This document shows, one piece after another, positions 35,425 to 45,956 of a stretch of 64,000 nt of DNA. Below the pieces are notes generated by a model. That model searched no databases. It was not told the origin of the DNA and saw only the letters and a list, made by a program, of their open reading frames with translations. The DNA is from Burkholderia cenocepacia (GTDB lineage Bacteria > Pseudomonadota > Gammaproteobacteria > Burkholderiales > Burkholderiaceae), in assembly GCF_900446215.1 (NCBI RefSeq), contig NZ_UAQZ01000003.1, forward strand, positions 186,001-250,000, written 5' to 3'. Positions within the stretch are counted from its first letter, which is position 1. Every line of letters starts with the position of its first letter. Position numbers and translations under genes: made by a program.

Positions 35425-35844
35425 GTTACTTGTTCCTAAAAAGATAAAACGGGGCCGAAGCCCATGGGGTGCGGAAAATCAAGGAAGGGGTAATAGGACC
35501 AACCGGAGTACCGTTGATGGGCGAACTACGAAAGAACCAATTCACTCGCCACTTGAAATCCTGCGAAGTCCTTTATACGGCTAATCGGTCTGGTGGTCAA
35601 CCGTATTCCCATGCTCTCAGGGTTATTGCGGAGATCGGGTTTACAAAGCTTGCAAGCGATGCGAATTTTTTGTAGGGGCCGATCGATTTTGGCGCCACGT
35701 TCGAGGTGCAACCGTTAAACTACGCGCCGCGTGGACGGGTTGCCCCGATCGGGTTGACCGTCCCCCCAAGAATGCGTGCGCGATGCTGTCCGAGCCGATC
35801 CCGGACCGCAGGCCGACCATGCTTTTTGAGACACAGGAGAGGAT
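35425..35844. other. cspA leader and spacer to the permease gene
   Basis: This 420-bp region has no protein gene. The left third (35425 to about 35565) is the predicted cspA 5' leader. It contains a small minus-strand hairpin GGGC-UUCG-GCCC (35463-35452) followed by T-rich sequence before the ribosome-binding site. The central part is unusually AT-rich. The right third leads to the APC permease, with an AGGAG-type ribosome-binding site but no clear promoter pair. Confidence 0.5.
35572..35600 (-). promoter_or_regulatory. cspA promoter
   Basis: On the minus strand TTGACC (35600-35595), a 17-base spacer and TATAAA (35577-35572) each match consensus at 5 of 6 positions. Transcription would start near 35565, giving a leader of about 140 bases before cspA. 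Confidence 0.72.
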
Positions 35845-37443
35845 GTGAAGAGTTCTATTCAACGGAACATCGGCCCGTTTGCATTGATGCTGACGGGGCT
35901 GGGTTCGATTATCGGCTCGGGCTGGCTGTTCGGTGCCTGGAAAGCCGCGAAGATCGCCGGTCCGGCGGCGATCTGCGCATGGATCATCGGCGCGGTCGTG
36001 ATTCTGGCGATTGCGCTGACGTATGCGGAACTGGGCGCGATGTTCCCCGAGTCGGGCGGCATGGTGCGTTACGCGCGCTACTCGCACGGTTCGCTGGTGG
36101 GCTTCATCAGCGCGTGGGCCAACTGGATCGCGATCGTATCCGTGATCCCGATCGAGGCGGAAGCGTCGATCCAGTACATGAGCACGTGGCCGTATCCGTG
36201 GGCGCATGCGTTGTTCGTGAACGGCGAATTGCAGACTCTCGGTCTGCTGCTGTCGGCCGTGCTGGTCGTCGTCTACTTCCTGCTGAACTACTGGGGCGTG
36301 AAGGCTTTCGCGCGGGCGAACACCGCGATCACGATCTTCAAGTTTCTGATTCCGGGCCTCACGATCCTCGGCCTGATGCTGACGAGCTTCCACGCGGAGA
36401 ACCTCGGCACCGCGTCGAATACGAGCTTCGCGCCGTATGGCTGGTCGGCCGTGCTGACCGCGGTCGCGACGAGCGGCATCGTGTTCGCGTTCAACGGCTT
36501 CCAGAGCCCGGTGAACCTGGCCGGTGAAGCGCGCAATCCGGCGCGCAGCGTGCCGTTCGCGGTGATCACGTCGATCCTGCTCGCACTCGTGATCTACGTG
36601 CTGCTGCAAATGGCCTATATCGGCTCGGTGAACCCGGCCGACGTCGCGAAGGGTTGGGCGCACTTCAACTTCTCGTCGCCGTTCGCGGAACTCGCGATCG
36701 CGCTGAACCTGAACTGGCTCGCGATCCTGCTGTACGTCGACGCGTTCATCAGCCCGAGCGGCACCGGTACGACCTACATGGCGACGACCACCCGCATGAT
36801 CTACGCGATGGAGCGCAACAACACGATGCCGAAGATGTTCGGCAACGTGCACCCGATCTACGGCGTGCCGCGCCAGGCGATGTGGTTCAACCTGCTCGTG
36901 TCGTTCATCTTCCTGTTCTTCTTCCGCGGTTGGAGCTCGCTCGCGGCAGTGATCTCGGTGGCGACGGTGATCTCGTACCTGACCGGCCCGATCAGCCTGA
37001 TGGCGCTGCGCCGCTCGGCGACCGACATCGAGCGCCCGCTGTCGATTCCGCTGATGAAGCTGATCGCCCCGTTCGCGTTCGTGTGCGCGTCGCTGATCCT
37101 GTACTGGGCGAAGTGGCCGCTGACGGGTGAAATCATCCTGCTGATGATCGTTGCGCTGCCGGTGTACTTCTTCTTCCAGGCGAAGTCGGGCTGGACCGGC
37201 TGGGGCGCCGACCTGAAGGCCGCATGGTGGCTGGTCGCGTACCTGCCGACGATGGCCGTGCTGTCGCTGATCGGCAGCAAGGAATTCGGCGGTTATGGCT
37301 TGCTGCCGTACGGCTGGGACATGCTGGTCGTCGCGGCGATCTCGCTGGTGTTCTACTTCTGGGGCGTGAATACCGGTTACCGGACCCAGTATCTCGACGA
37401 GCGCGAGTCGCACGACGAGATCCTCGAAGGGGTCGGTGCCTGA
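35845..37443 (+). CDS. APC-family amino acid permease
   Basis: The 532-residue product has about 12-14 transmembrane helices. It opens with the APC signature GLGSIIGSGWLFG (about residue 18-30), and E-A-R-N-P-A-R-S-V-P-F appears after helix 6, both typical of the amino acid-polyamine-organocation superfamily. It is probably a proton-coupled amino acid transporter, but the substrate cannot be told. The start is GTG at 35845 with AGGAGAGG just upstream. A tandem hairpin terminator follows, so it is probably monocistronic. Confidence 0.9.
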   Translation: MKSSIQRNIGPFALMLTGLGSIIGSGWLFGAWKAAKIAGPAAICAWIIGAVVILAIALTYAELGAMFPESGGMVRYARYSHGSLVGFISAWANWIAIVSVIPIEAEASIQYMSTWPYPWAHALFVNGELQTLGLLLSAVLVVVYFLLNYWGVKAFARANTAITIFKFLIPGLTILGLMLTSFHAENLGTASNTSFAPYGWSAVLTAVATSGIVFAFNGFQSPVNLAGEARNPARSVPFAVITSILLALVIYVLLQMAYIGSVNPADVAKGWAHFNFSSPFAELAIALNLNWLAILLYVDAFISPSGTGTTYMATTTRMIYAMERNNTMPKMFGNVHPIYGVPRQAMWFNLLVSFIFLFFFRGWSSLAAVISVATVISYLTGPISLMALRRSATDIERPLSIPLMKLIAPFAFVCASLILYWAKWPLTGEIILLMIVALPVYFFFQAKSGWTGWGADLKAAWWLVAYLPTMAVLSLIGSKEFGGYGLLPYGWDMLVVAAISLVFYFWGVNTGYRTQYLDERESHDEILEGVGA

Positions 37444-37450
37444 CGCCTGA

Positions 37451-37523
37451 CCTGCCGCCGGATTCGGCGGCGGCAGGATGCAGCGAAAAAAGCCCGCCCG
37501 AGCGATGCTCGGGCGGGCTTTTT
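37451..37523. terminator. Tandem hairpins ending in a bidirectional terminator
   Basis: A first 10-bp stem (37451-37460 with 37468-37477) is followed by a perfect 17-bp stem (37487-37503 with 37507-37523) that includes A5 and T5 tracts at its ends. It separates the permease gene from the convergent dioxygenase-like gene. Confidence 0.92.
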
Positions 37524-37554
37524 ACTGGCCCGGCGGTGGCGCCCCCGTTCAGGT

Positions 37555-38346
37555 TCAGGCGCCGGCGCTCGCGAACACGTAGTTCGTCATCGCGAGCACG
37601 CGCTGGTAAGTGCCGAGCGACTGGATGCCGAGCCGGTAGTCGTCGTCCGCCGCGCCGAGCGCCGTGAAGACCGGCAGCAGATGTTCGTCGGTCGGATGCA
37701 TCAGCGCCGCGTGCGGCGCCTGCCGGCGGTAGTCGAGCAGCGCGTCGACGTCGCGTGCGGCCAGTTTCGCCTCGAACCAGTCGGTGAATTCCGCGACGCG
37801 CGGGTCCGCATCCTCGGGCGCGGCGCCGAAATCGGCGGCGCGCAGGTTGTGCGTGATCTGCCCCGAACCGATCACCATCACGCCTTCGTCGCGCAGCGGC
37901 CGCAGCGCGCGGCCGAGCGCGAAGTGATGCGCGGCGTCCGCGCGCGGCTGGATCGACAGTTGCGCGACCGGCACGTCGGCTTCCGGAAACATCAGCAGCA
38001 TCGGCACCCACGCGCCGTGATCGAGGCCGTGTTCGGTCGTCGCGGTCGCGATGCCGGCTGCGTTGAGCAGCGCGGCCGCGCGTTCGGCCACGTCGGGCGC
38101 GCCCGGCGCTGGATAGCGGATGTCGTACAGCGCCTGCGGGAAACCGTAGAAGTCGTGAATCGTGTCCGGATGCGCGGCGACGCTCGCGACCGGCCGCTGC
38201 GTGCCCCAGTGCGCGGACAGCATCAGTACCGCGCGTGGGCGCGGCAATTCGGCACCGAGGTGCGTGAACGCGCCGGACGGCAGCGCCGGGTCGATCGGCA
38301 GCGTCGGCGCGCCGTGGGACAGGTACAGCGAAGGCAAGCGGTTCAT
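37555..38346 (-). CDS. 4,5-DOPA dioxygenase-like extradiol enzyme (YgiD family)
   Basis: The 263-residue product fits the class III extradiol ring-cleavage family related to E. coli YgiD and plant DODA. Candidate metal ligands are His11 (S-H-G-A-P-T), His46 (S-A-H-W), His166 (Q-I-T-H-N-L) and His222 (D-E-H-L-L-P), with His110 near the active site. Their spacing matches the family. The ATG at 38346 is followed immediately by the conserved LPSLYLSHG. The physiological substrate is unknown. It is convergent with the APC permease and stands alone. Confidence 0.87.
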   Translation of the reverse strand: MNRLPSLYLSHGAPTLPIDPALPSGAFTHLGAELPRPRAVLMLSAHWGTQRPVASVAAHPDTIHDFYGFPQALYDIRYPAPGAPDVAERAAALLNAAGIATATTEHGLDHGAWVPMLLMFPEADVPVAQLSIQPRADAAHHFALGRALRPLRDEGVMVIGSGQITHNLRAADFGAAPEDADPRVAEFTDWFEAKLAARDVDALLDYRRQAPHAALMHPTDEHLLPVFTALGAADDDYRLGIQSLGTYQRVLAMTNYVFASAGA

Positions 38347-38548
38347 GGTGGTGACCTGCGAAAGAGTTTGCCTGTGACTATAGGCGCGCACCGCGCATTG
38401 ATAAATCGGCGCGCTGGAATTTGATTGGCGCCTGCTTGTTGATAATCGTGGCGATAGCGGGCTTCCGACTGCCGACTGGCATCGGAAGGCATGGAATCGA
38501 CGGAGTTGTGGTGTGGATCGGCGGAGATGCGCGCAGAAGAGGCGTGGC

Positions 38549-39145
38549 TTACTGCGCGTGCCGGATGCCGGCCCACGGTGTCGTGAGCGGCGCGCTGAGC
38601 GCGAACAGGTCGAGCACGCGCGTGACGGTCTGATCGACGAGTTCCTCGATCGTCTTCGGCATCGCATAGAACGCCGGCAGCGGCGGAAAGACGATGCCGC
38701 CCATTTCGGTGACGGCGGTCATGTTGCGCAGATGCGCGAGGTTGAACGGCGTTTCGCGCACCATCAGCACGAGACGGCGGCGCTCCTTCAGCGTGACGTC
38801 GGCCGCGCGCGTGATCAGGTTGTCGGACAGCCCGTGCGCAACGCTCGCGAGCGTCTTCATCGAGCAGGGCGCGATCACCATGCCATCGGTCGCGAACGAG
38901 CCCGACGCAATCGTCGCGCCGACGTCGCGCACCGAATGCACGACGTCCGCACGGCTTTCGACGTCGGCCTTCGGCAGCTTCAGTTCATGCTGGATGTTGA
39001 GCCAGCCGGCGTTCGAAATCAGCAGGTGTGTTTCGACGCCGCCGGCGGCGCGCAGCAGGTCGAGCAGCCGCACACCGTAGATCGCGCCGGTGGCACCGGT
39101 GATCGCGACGATCAGCCGGCGTGGCGGCGCGCTGGAAGATGCCAT
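38549..39145 (-). CDS. ubiX: Flavin prenyltransferase UbiX
   Basis: The 198-residue product shows the UbiX signature ITGATGAIYGVRLL at residues 15-28, S-C-M-K-T-L-A near 93 and R-E-T-P-F near 130. UbiX makes prenylated FMN, the cofactor of the UbiD decarboxylase in ubiquinone synthesis. It is last in the hemA-prfA-prmC-grxD-ubiX order, 24 bp after grxD. The start is the ATG at 39145. A 200-bp gap with no visible terminator separates it from the next gene. Confidence 0.95.
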   Translation of the reverse strand: MASSSAPPRRLIVAITGATGAIYGVRLLDLLRAAGGVETHLLISNAGWLNIQHELKLPKADVESRADVVHSVRDVGATIASGSFATDGMVIAPCSMKTLASVAHGLSDNLITRAADVTLKERRRLVLMVRETPFNLAHLRNMTAVTEMGGIVFPPLPAFYAMPKTIEELVDQTVTRVLDLFALSAPLTTPWAGIRHAQ

Positions 39146-39169
39146 CGAAAGGGGGACGGGTGCCGCGTG

Positions 39170-39481
39170 TTACGCGGCGGCGAACAGTTGCTGCAGTTCG
39201 CCCGACTGGTACATCTCCATCATGATGTCCGAGCCGCCGATGAATTCGCCCTTCACGTAGAGCTGCGGGATGGTCGGCCAGTTCGAGAAGGCCTTGATGC
39301 CCTGGCGGATTTCGTCGTCCTCGAGCACGTTGACGGTCTTGAACTGGTCGACGCCGCAGGCCTTCAGCACCTGCACGGCGCGGCCCGAGAAGCCGCACAT
39401 CGGGAATTGCGCGTTGCCCTTCATGAAGAGCACGACCTGGTTTTCGTCGACGATTTGCTTGATACGTTGTTGGGTGTCCAT
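39170..39481 (-). CDS. grxD: Monothiol glutaredoxin Grx4 (GrxD)
   Basis: The 103-residue product has the monothiol active site C-G-F-S at residues 29-32, the W-P-T-I-P-Q-L-Y glutathione-binding strand and the G-G-S-D motif. Grx4-type proteins carry or transfer [2Fe-2S] clusters with glutathione and BolA partners. It lies between prmC and ubiX on the same strand. Length and motifs match the family exactly. Confidence 0.96.
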   Translation of the reverse strand: MDTQQRIKQIVDENQVVLFMKGNAQFPMCGFSGRAVQVLKACGVDQFKTVNVLEDDEIRQGIKAFSNWPTIPQLYVKGEFIGGSDIMMEMYQSGELQQLFAAA

Positions 39482-39548
39482 GACTGACCTTGCGTTTGCG
39501 GGGCGTTAGATCGAAATGATAGCGGATTTCAACCGGGCGGGCCGGGCA

Positions 39549-40391
39549 TCAGCCCGGCAGGCGGCCGCCGGTCGTGCGTTCGATGGCGGCGAGATCGGTC
39601 AGCGATTCGACCGCGACGAAGCCGTGCGACACCAGGATCGCGCGCACGGCTTCGGCCTGGTCGTAGCCGTGCTCGATCCAGAGCGTGCCGCCCGGCTTCA
39701 GATGGGCGCCGGCGCCCGCGACGATCGTGCGGATCGCGCTGAGGCCGTCGGCGTCGTCGGTGAGCGCGCCGCGCGGCTCGAAACGCAGGTCGCCCTGGGC
39801 GAGATGCGGATCGTGCTGCGCGATGTACGGCGGGTTGCTGACGATCGCATCGAACGCGAGCGCGGGATCGAGCGCCGCGTACCAGTCGCTCTGCAGCCAG
39901 TGCAGCGGGCCGCCGGGGCGCTGTGCGTCGAGCAGCTTGTCGGCGTTGCGTTGCGCGACCGCGAGCGCGGCCGGCGAACGGTCGAGCGCCCACACGCGCG
40001 CATCGGGGCGCTCGGCCGCGATCGACACGGCGATCGCGCCGCTGCCGGTGCCGAGGTCGAGCACGGCCGCGTGCGGCAGCCCGTCGATCGCATCGAGCGC
40101 GGCTTCCACGAGCAGCTCGGTTTCGGGGCGCGGGATCAGCACGTCGGGCGTCACGTCGAACGGGCGGCCGAAGAACTCGCGCATCCCGACCAGTTGCGCG
40201 ACGGGTTCGCCGGCGACGCGGCGCGCTTCGAGCGCGCGGTAGCGTTCGACCGCGGCCGCGTCGAGCGGCGCGTCGCCGCGCGTGATCAGTTGCGTGCGGG
40301 TCCAGCCGAGCGCGTGCGCGAGCAGCACGCGTGCATCGACCGCGTCGAGCGGCGAGGTGCGCAGCAGGGCGTCGGCGGTGGTGTCGGGCAT
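39549..40391 (-). CDS. prmC: Release-factor glutamine methyltransferase PrmC (HemK)
   Basis: The 280-residue product has an N-terminal helical domain and a class I methyltransferase domain with DLGTGSGAIAVSIA near residue 112. The active-site motif N-P-P-Y-I is near residue 187. PrmC methylates the GGQ glutamine of RF1 and RF2. It starts 7 bases after prfA, which encodes its substrate, so the two are probably translationally coupled. Confidence 0.96.
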   Translation of the reverse strand: MPDTTADALLRTSPLDAVDARVLLAHALGWTRTQLITRGDAPLDAAAVERYRALEARRVAGEPVAQLVGMREFFGRPFDVTPDVLIPRPETELLVEAALDAIDGLPHAAVLDLGTGSGAIAVSIAAERPDARVWALDRSPAALAVAQRNADKLLDAQRPGGPLHWLQSDWYAALDPALAFDAIVSNPPYIAQHDPHLAQGDLRFEPRGALTDDADGLSAIRTIVAGAGAHLKPGGTLWIEHGYDQAEAVRAILVSHGFVAVESLTDLAAIERTTGGRLPG

Positions 40392-40398
40392 CGTGGCC

Positions 40399-41481
40399 TC
40401 AGTCGGCTTCGCCGAGCGACGCGAGCAGCTCGGCCTGGTGCTCGGTGACGAGCGCGCCGATCAGTTCGTCGAGATCGCCGTCCATGATCGCCTCGAGCCG
40501 GTACAGCGTCAGGTTGATCCGGTGGTCGGTCATCCGGCCCTGCGGGAAGTTGTACGTGCGGATGCGTTCCGAACGGTCGCCGGAGCCGATCAGGCTCTTG
40601 CGCGTCGCGGCTTCCTTCGCATGCTGCTCGTGATACTGCTTGTCCTTGATGCGCGCGGCGAGCACCTTCAGCGCGCGATCCTTGTTCTTGTGCTGCGAGC
40701 GATCGTCCTGGCATTCGACGACGATCCCGGTCGGGATGTGCGTGACGCGCACCGCCGAATCGGTCTTGTTGATGTGCTGGCCGCCCGCGCCGGACGCGCG
40801 GAACGTGTCGATGCGCAGGTCGGCCGGATTGATCTCGACCTCGCCGATCTCGTCGGCTTCCGGCATCACCGCGACCGTGCACGCGGACGTATGGATGCGC
40901 CCCTGCGTCTCGGTGGCCGGCACGCGCTGCACGCGATGGCCGCCCGATTCGAACTTCAGCCGCGAATACGCACCCTGGCCCGCGATCCGCACGATCACTT
41001 CCTTGTAGCCGCCGAGATCCGACGCGCTCTCCGACATCATTTCGACCTGCCAGCGCTGGCGTTCCGCGAAGCGCAGGTACATGCGCAGCAGGTCGCCCGC
41101 GAACAGCGCCGATTCGTCGCCGCCCGTGCCCGCGCGGATTTCGAGGAAGATGTTGCGGTCGTCGTTCGGATCCTTCGGCAGCAGCATCTTCTGCAGCTCG
41201 GTCTCGAGGCGCGCCATGCCCTCGCGTGCGCTGCGGATTTCGTCTTCCGCGAAATCGCGCATCGACGGATCGGCGAGCAGTTCCTGCGCGGCCGCCTCGT
41301 CGCTGCGCGATTGGCGCCATAACGCGTATTGCTCGACGACCGGGCCGAGTTCCGCATGTTCGCGCGTCAGCTTGCGGTACTGGTCGAGGTCGGCCGTGAC
41401 GTTTTCGCGGCTCAGCAGGTCGTTCAGTTCGGCCAGCCGTGTGGACAGCTGGTCGAGCTTGCGTTGCATGCTCGTCTTCAT
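40399..41481 (-). CDS. prfA: Peptide chain release factor 1
   Basis: The 360-residue product carries the RF1 stop-codon tripeptide P-A-T (in [10 protein letters not shown]) and the peptidyl-hydrolysis motif GGQ (in [14 protein letters not shown]). RF1 reads UAA and UAG. The ATG at 41481 gives the family length; another ATG lies at 41469, and a TTG-started extension to 41541 is not conserved in character. It lies between hemA and prmC, a common beta-proteobacterial order. Confidence 0.97.
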   Translation of the reverse strand: MKTSMQRKLDQLSTRLAELNDLLSRENVTADLDQYRKLTREHAELGPVVEQYALWRQSRSDEAAAQELLADPSMRDFAEDEIRSAREGMARLETELQKMLLPKDPNDDRNIFLEIRAGTGGDESALFAGDLLRMYLRFAERQRWQVEMMSESASDLGGYKEVIVRIAGQGAYSRLKFESGGHRVQRVPATETQGRIHTSACTVAVMPEADEIGEVEINPADLRIDTFRASGAGGQHINKTDSAVRVTHIPTGIVVECQDDRSQHKNKDRALKVLAARIKDKQYHEQHAKEAATRKSLIGSGDRSERIRTYNFPQGRMTDHRINLTLYRLEAIMDGDLDELIGALVTEHQAELLASLGEAD

Positions 41482-41524
41482 GGTGTGGAGCGGCGCTCCC
41501 GGGCAAGGGTATTCGGAAAGGATA

Positions 41525-41561
41525 GGCCGGCGGCAGGGCAATGCGCGGCCGGCGGCAGGGC
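41525..41561. repeat. 15-bp direct repeat between prfA and hemA
   Basis: GGCCGGCGGCAGGGC occurs at 41525-41539 and again at 41547-41561, a 22-base period, in the 92-bp gap between hemA and prfA. A partial inverse copy, CGGCCGGCGC, follows. Confidence 0.6.
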
Positions 41562-41573
41562 GACCGGCCGGCG

Positions 41574-42887
<1,314 letters not shown>

Positions 42888-42897
42888 TTAGCCCCAT

Positions 42898-42903
42898 ATT
42901 ATA
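42898..42903 (-). promoter_or_regulatory. -10 box upstream of hemA
   Basis: A perfect TATAAT on the minus strand overlaps the stop region of the upstream regulator gene and gives a leader of about 20 bases to hemA. No good -35 hexamer was found at the usual spacing. Confidence 0.5.
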
Positions 42904-43663
42904 GCGTTTCAGCGATTTCCTCACTCGCCGCATACCGGGCATCAGCGTGGCGGGGGCGCGAATTTGGGGGCTCGATCGGTACGCGGTCAAGCTGGTAGCC
43001 GAAGCCGTAGAGCGGCAGCAGCCGGTAGCCGCGCTCCGGAAGCAACTGCAATTTGCTGCGCAGCCGCGACGCGTGGGTATCGAGCGTGCGCGACTTCATG
43101 TCGCGGCGGCGCGCCCATACCGTTTCGAGGATATGGGCGCGCGACACGGGCCGCGACAGGTTCGTGAACAGCAACTGCGCGAAACGGAACTCCTTCGGCG
43201 TGAGTGAAACGATTGCGTCGCCGAAACGCACGAGGCAGTGCGTGGCGTCGAACGCGTATTCGCCGTACATTTCGCGCGAGCGGGTGGGCGGCCGGCGAAC
43301 GCCGGCGCGCCGGCTCAGCGCGTTGACGCGCGCGGGCAGCTCGGGCCCGCTCACGGGGCGCACGAGGCAATCGTCGGCGCCCGCGTGCAGGCACGAGACG
43401 ATTTCGCTTTCGCGTGCCGACTGCATCACGGCGATGGCCGGCAATCCCGGCAGGACCGCCTGCGCGCGCGGAATGACTTCCTGCGCCGGCTGATCGCCGG
43501 CCCAGTGGCCGGTGACCAGCATGTCGCAGGTGTTGTCGGCGGCGAGCCACTCGAAGAAAGCGGCGCTGGATGGAAAAGCATGGCACACGTGACCGCCGGC
43601 AAAGAGCAGGCGGTTCAGGAGTGCGGTGTGACGCGACTCCGGATCGATCAGCGCGATTCGCAT
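42899..43663 (-). CDS. OmpR-type winged-helix regulator with degenerate receiver domain
   Basis: The 254-residue product has a receiver-like N-terminus (residues 1-120) and an OmpR/PhoB winged helix (about 130-225, with LTPKEFRFAQLLFTNLSRPVSR and a Y-G-F-G-Y wing). The phosphoacceptor position falls on Gly52 in D-M-L-V-T-G, and the conserved K-P is R-P (102-103). Phosphorylation is therefore unlikely. No histidine kinase gene is near. The ATG at 43663 gives the usual length; the frame is open to 43897 but adds unrelated residues. It is just upstream of hemA in the same direction. Its target is unknown. Confidence 0.82.
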   Translation of the reverse strand: MRIALIDPESRHTALLNRLLFAGGHVCHAFPSSAAFFEWLAADNTCDMLVTGHWAGDQPAQEVIPRAQAVLPGLPAIAVMQSARESEIVSCLHAGADDCLVRPVSGPELPARVNALSRRAGVRRPPTRSREMYGEYAFDATHCLVRFGDAIVSLTPKEFRFAQLLFTNLSRPVSRAHILETVWARRRDMKSRTLDTHASRLRSKLQLLPERGYRLLPLYGFGYQLDRVPIEPPNSRPRHADARYAASEEIAETL

Positions 43664-43834
43664 GAGAATTTCTTCAATACGGCAGCCGGTGTGCGCTTGC
43701 CATAACGTCGAGTCGGCCCCTACACTCGAATGTTCGCGGCGCCCGGCTGGTCTCGGGTTCGATGGATGAATCGATGCTAGCCGCTGGCAACGTTCACGCC
43801 TATGGGACGAATCTGAATTTATAGAAGGCGTCGA

Positions 43835-44089
43835 ATGAACTGGTTTGGAATCCTTGTCCTGGGAGCGGCCGTCGGGTTGTTCGGCCGCTGGCTGCATCCG
43901 ATGCGGCGCACGGGCCGGCCGGCGTGGTGGATCGCGGTGCTCGTCGGCATCGTGGGCGCGGCCGCCGCCCGCATGGTCGGCAATCTCTCGGGACTGTTTT
44001 ACGATGGCGAGACGCTCGAATGGCCGGTCTGCACCGGCGTCGCGTTCCTCGCCGTAGCCGTGACGGTCGCGCTGTCGGCCCGTCGCTGA
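43835..44089 (+). CDS. Small membrane protein, GlsB/YeaQ/YmgE-like
   Basis: The 84-residue product is almost wholly hydrophobic with three predicted helices and a G-A-A-V-G-L-x-G-R-W-L-x-P N-terminal motif similar to the GlsB/YeaQ/YmgE (transglycosylase-associated) family. AGAAGG precedes the ATG by 7 bases. Such proteins are stress-linked membrane proteins without a defined function. It lies 18 bp before the aminopeptidase P gene and may be cotranscribed with it. The family assignment is tentative. Confidence 0.65.
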   Translation: MNWFGILVLGAAVGLFGRWLHPMRRTGRPAWWIAVLVGIVGAAAARMVGNLSGLFYDGETLEWPVCTGVAFLAVAVTVALSARR

Positions 44090-44107
44090 ATGCTCTCAGG
44101 TGAAATC

Positions 44108-45922
44108 ATGAATGCCCGTCTCCCCGAAGTCTCGCCGGTGCCGGCCCGTCTCGCGCTATTGCGCGACGCCATGGTCCGCGAGAACCTGGCCGCCTATCTC
44201 GTGCCGTCCGCCGATCCCCACCTGTCCGAATACCTGCCCGAACGCTGGCAGGCGCGCCGCTGGCTGTCCGGCTTCACGGGTTCGGTCGGCACGCTGGTCG
44301 TCACCGCGGACTTCGCGGGGTTGTGGGTCGACAGCCGCTACTGGGTGCAGGCCGACGCCGAACTGGCGGGCACGGGCGTGCAACTGATGAAGATGACGGG
44401 CGGGCAGCAGAGCGCGCCGCACGTCGACTGGCTCGCGCAGAACGTGGCGGCGGGCGCGACGGTCGGGGTCGACGGCGCCGTGCTCGGCGTCACGGCCGCG
44501 CGCGGGCTGACGGCCGCGTTGAGTGCGCGCGGCATCGCGCTGCGTACCGACGTCGACCTGCTCGATGCGATCTGGCCCGAGCGGCCGGGGCTGCCCGGCG
44601 ATGCGGTGTTCGAGCACGTGGCGCCGCAGGCCGACACGACGCGCGCGAGCAAGCTGGCCGACGTCCGCCGCGCGATGCACGCGCAAGGCGCGCAGTGGCA
44701 TTTCGTGTCGACGCTCGACGATCTCGCGTGGCTGTTCAACCTGCGCGGCGCCGACGTCAACTTCAATCCGGTATTCGTTGCGCACGCAATGATCGGCACC
44801 GATCGCGCGACGCTGTTCGTCGCCGACGGCAAGGTACCGCCGGCGCTGGCTGCGTCGCTCGCGCAGGATGGCGTCGACGTCCGCGCCTACGACGCCGCGC
44901 GTGCGTCGCTCGCGGCGCTGCCGGACGGCGCGACGCTGCTGATCGACCCGCGCCGCGTGACGTTCGGCACGCTCGAGGCCGTGCCGGCCGGCGTGAAGCT
45001 CGTCGAGGCCGTGAATCCGTCGACGTTCGCGAAGTCGCGCAAGACGACCGCCGAGATCGAGCACGTGCGCGTGACGATGGAGCATGACGGCGCCGCGCTC
45101 GCCGAATTCTTCGCGTGGTTCGAACAGGCCGTCAATCGCGAAACGATCACCGAGCTGACGATCGAGGAGAAGCTCACGGCCGCGCGCGCGCGGCGCCCCG
45201 GCTATGTGTCGGCGAGCTTCGCGACGATCGCCGGCTTCAACGCGAACGGCGCGATGCCGCACTACCACGCGACGCGCGAGTCGCACGCGACGATCGCCGG
45301 CGACGGCCTGCTGCTGATCGATTCGGGCGGCCAGTACGTGACGGGCACGACCGACATCACGCGCGTCGTGCCGGTCGGCACCGTCAGCGACCTGCAGCGG
45401 CGCGATTTCACGATCGTGCTGAAGTCGATGATGGCGTTGTCGCGCGCCCGCTTCCCGCGCGGCATCCGCTCGCCGATGCTCGACGCGATCGCGCGTGCGC
45501 CGATGTGGGCGGCCGGGCTCGACTACGGCCACGGCACCGGGCATGGCGTCGGTTACTTCCTGAACGTGCACGAAGGCCCGCAGGTGATCTCGCACTACGC
45601 GCCGGCCGAGCCGTACACGGCGATGGAAGAGGGGATGATCACGTCGATCGAGCCGGGTGTGTACCGTCCGGGCCAGTGGGGCATCCGGATCGAGAACCTG
45701 GTCGTGAACCGCGCGGCCGGTCAGACGGAATTCGGCGATTTCCTCGCGTTCGAGACACTGACGCTGTGCCCGATCGACACGCGCTGCGTGCTGATCGAGA
45801 TGCTGCACGACGAAGAGCGCGCGTGGCTGAACACGTATCACGCGACGGTGCGCGAGCGCGTCGGCCGGCATGTGAGCGGCGACGCGAAGGCGTGGCTCGA
45901 CGCGCGCACGCAGCCGATCTGA
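44108..45922 (+). CDS. Aminopeptidase P-family Xaa-Pro peptidase
   Basis: The 604-residue product is a long-form M24 aminopeptidase P with two creatinase-like N-terminal domains and a C-terminal pita-bread domain. Metal ligands are visible in D-S-G-G-Q-Y and D-I-T-R (two Asp), G-H-G-T-G-H-G (His), S-I-E-P-G and R-I-E-N-L (two Glu). It removes N-terminal residues preceding proline. I chose the ATG at 44108 with AGGTGA 4-5 bases upstream, over the ATG at 44090 that directly follows the previous stop. Confidence 0.92.
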   Translation: MNARLPEVSPVPARLALLRDAMVRENLAAYLVPSADPHLSEYLPERWQARRWLSGFTGSVGTLVVTADFAGLWVDSRYWVQADAELAGTGVQLMKMTGGQQSAPHVDWLAQNVAAGATVGVDGAVLGVTAARGLTAALSARGIALRTDVDLLDAIWPERPGLPGDAVFEHVAPQADTTRASKLADVRRAMHAQGAQWHFVSTLDDLAWLFNLRGADVNFNPVFVAHAMIGTDRATLFVADGKVPPALAASLAQDGVDVRAYDAARASLAALPDGATLLIDPRRVTFGTLEAVPAGVKLVEAVNPSTFAKSRKTTAEIEHVRVTMEHDGAALAEFFAWFEQAVNRETITELTIEEKLTAARARRPGYVSASFATIAGFNANGAMPHYHATRESHATIAGDGLLLIDSGGQYVTGTTDITRVVPVGTVSDLQRRDFTIVLKSMMALSRARFPRGIRSPMLDAIARAPMWAAGLDYGHGTGHGVGYFLNVHEGPQVISHYAPAEPYTAMEEGMITSIEPGVYRPGQWGIRIENLVVNRAAGQTEFGDFLAFETLTLCPIDTRCVLIEMLHDEERAWLNTYHATVRERVGRHVSGDAKAWLDARTQPI

Positions 45923-45956
45923 CGCAACGCGCGGCAGGGCCGGATAGCGGCTGATC

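Noticed and set aside
35469-35675. A 68-codon plus-strand reading across the cspA promoter.
   Set aside because: It overlaps the cspA promoter and leader on the other strand and has no family likeness or clear start signal.
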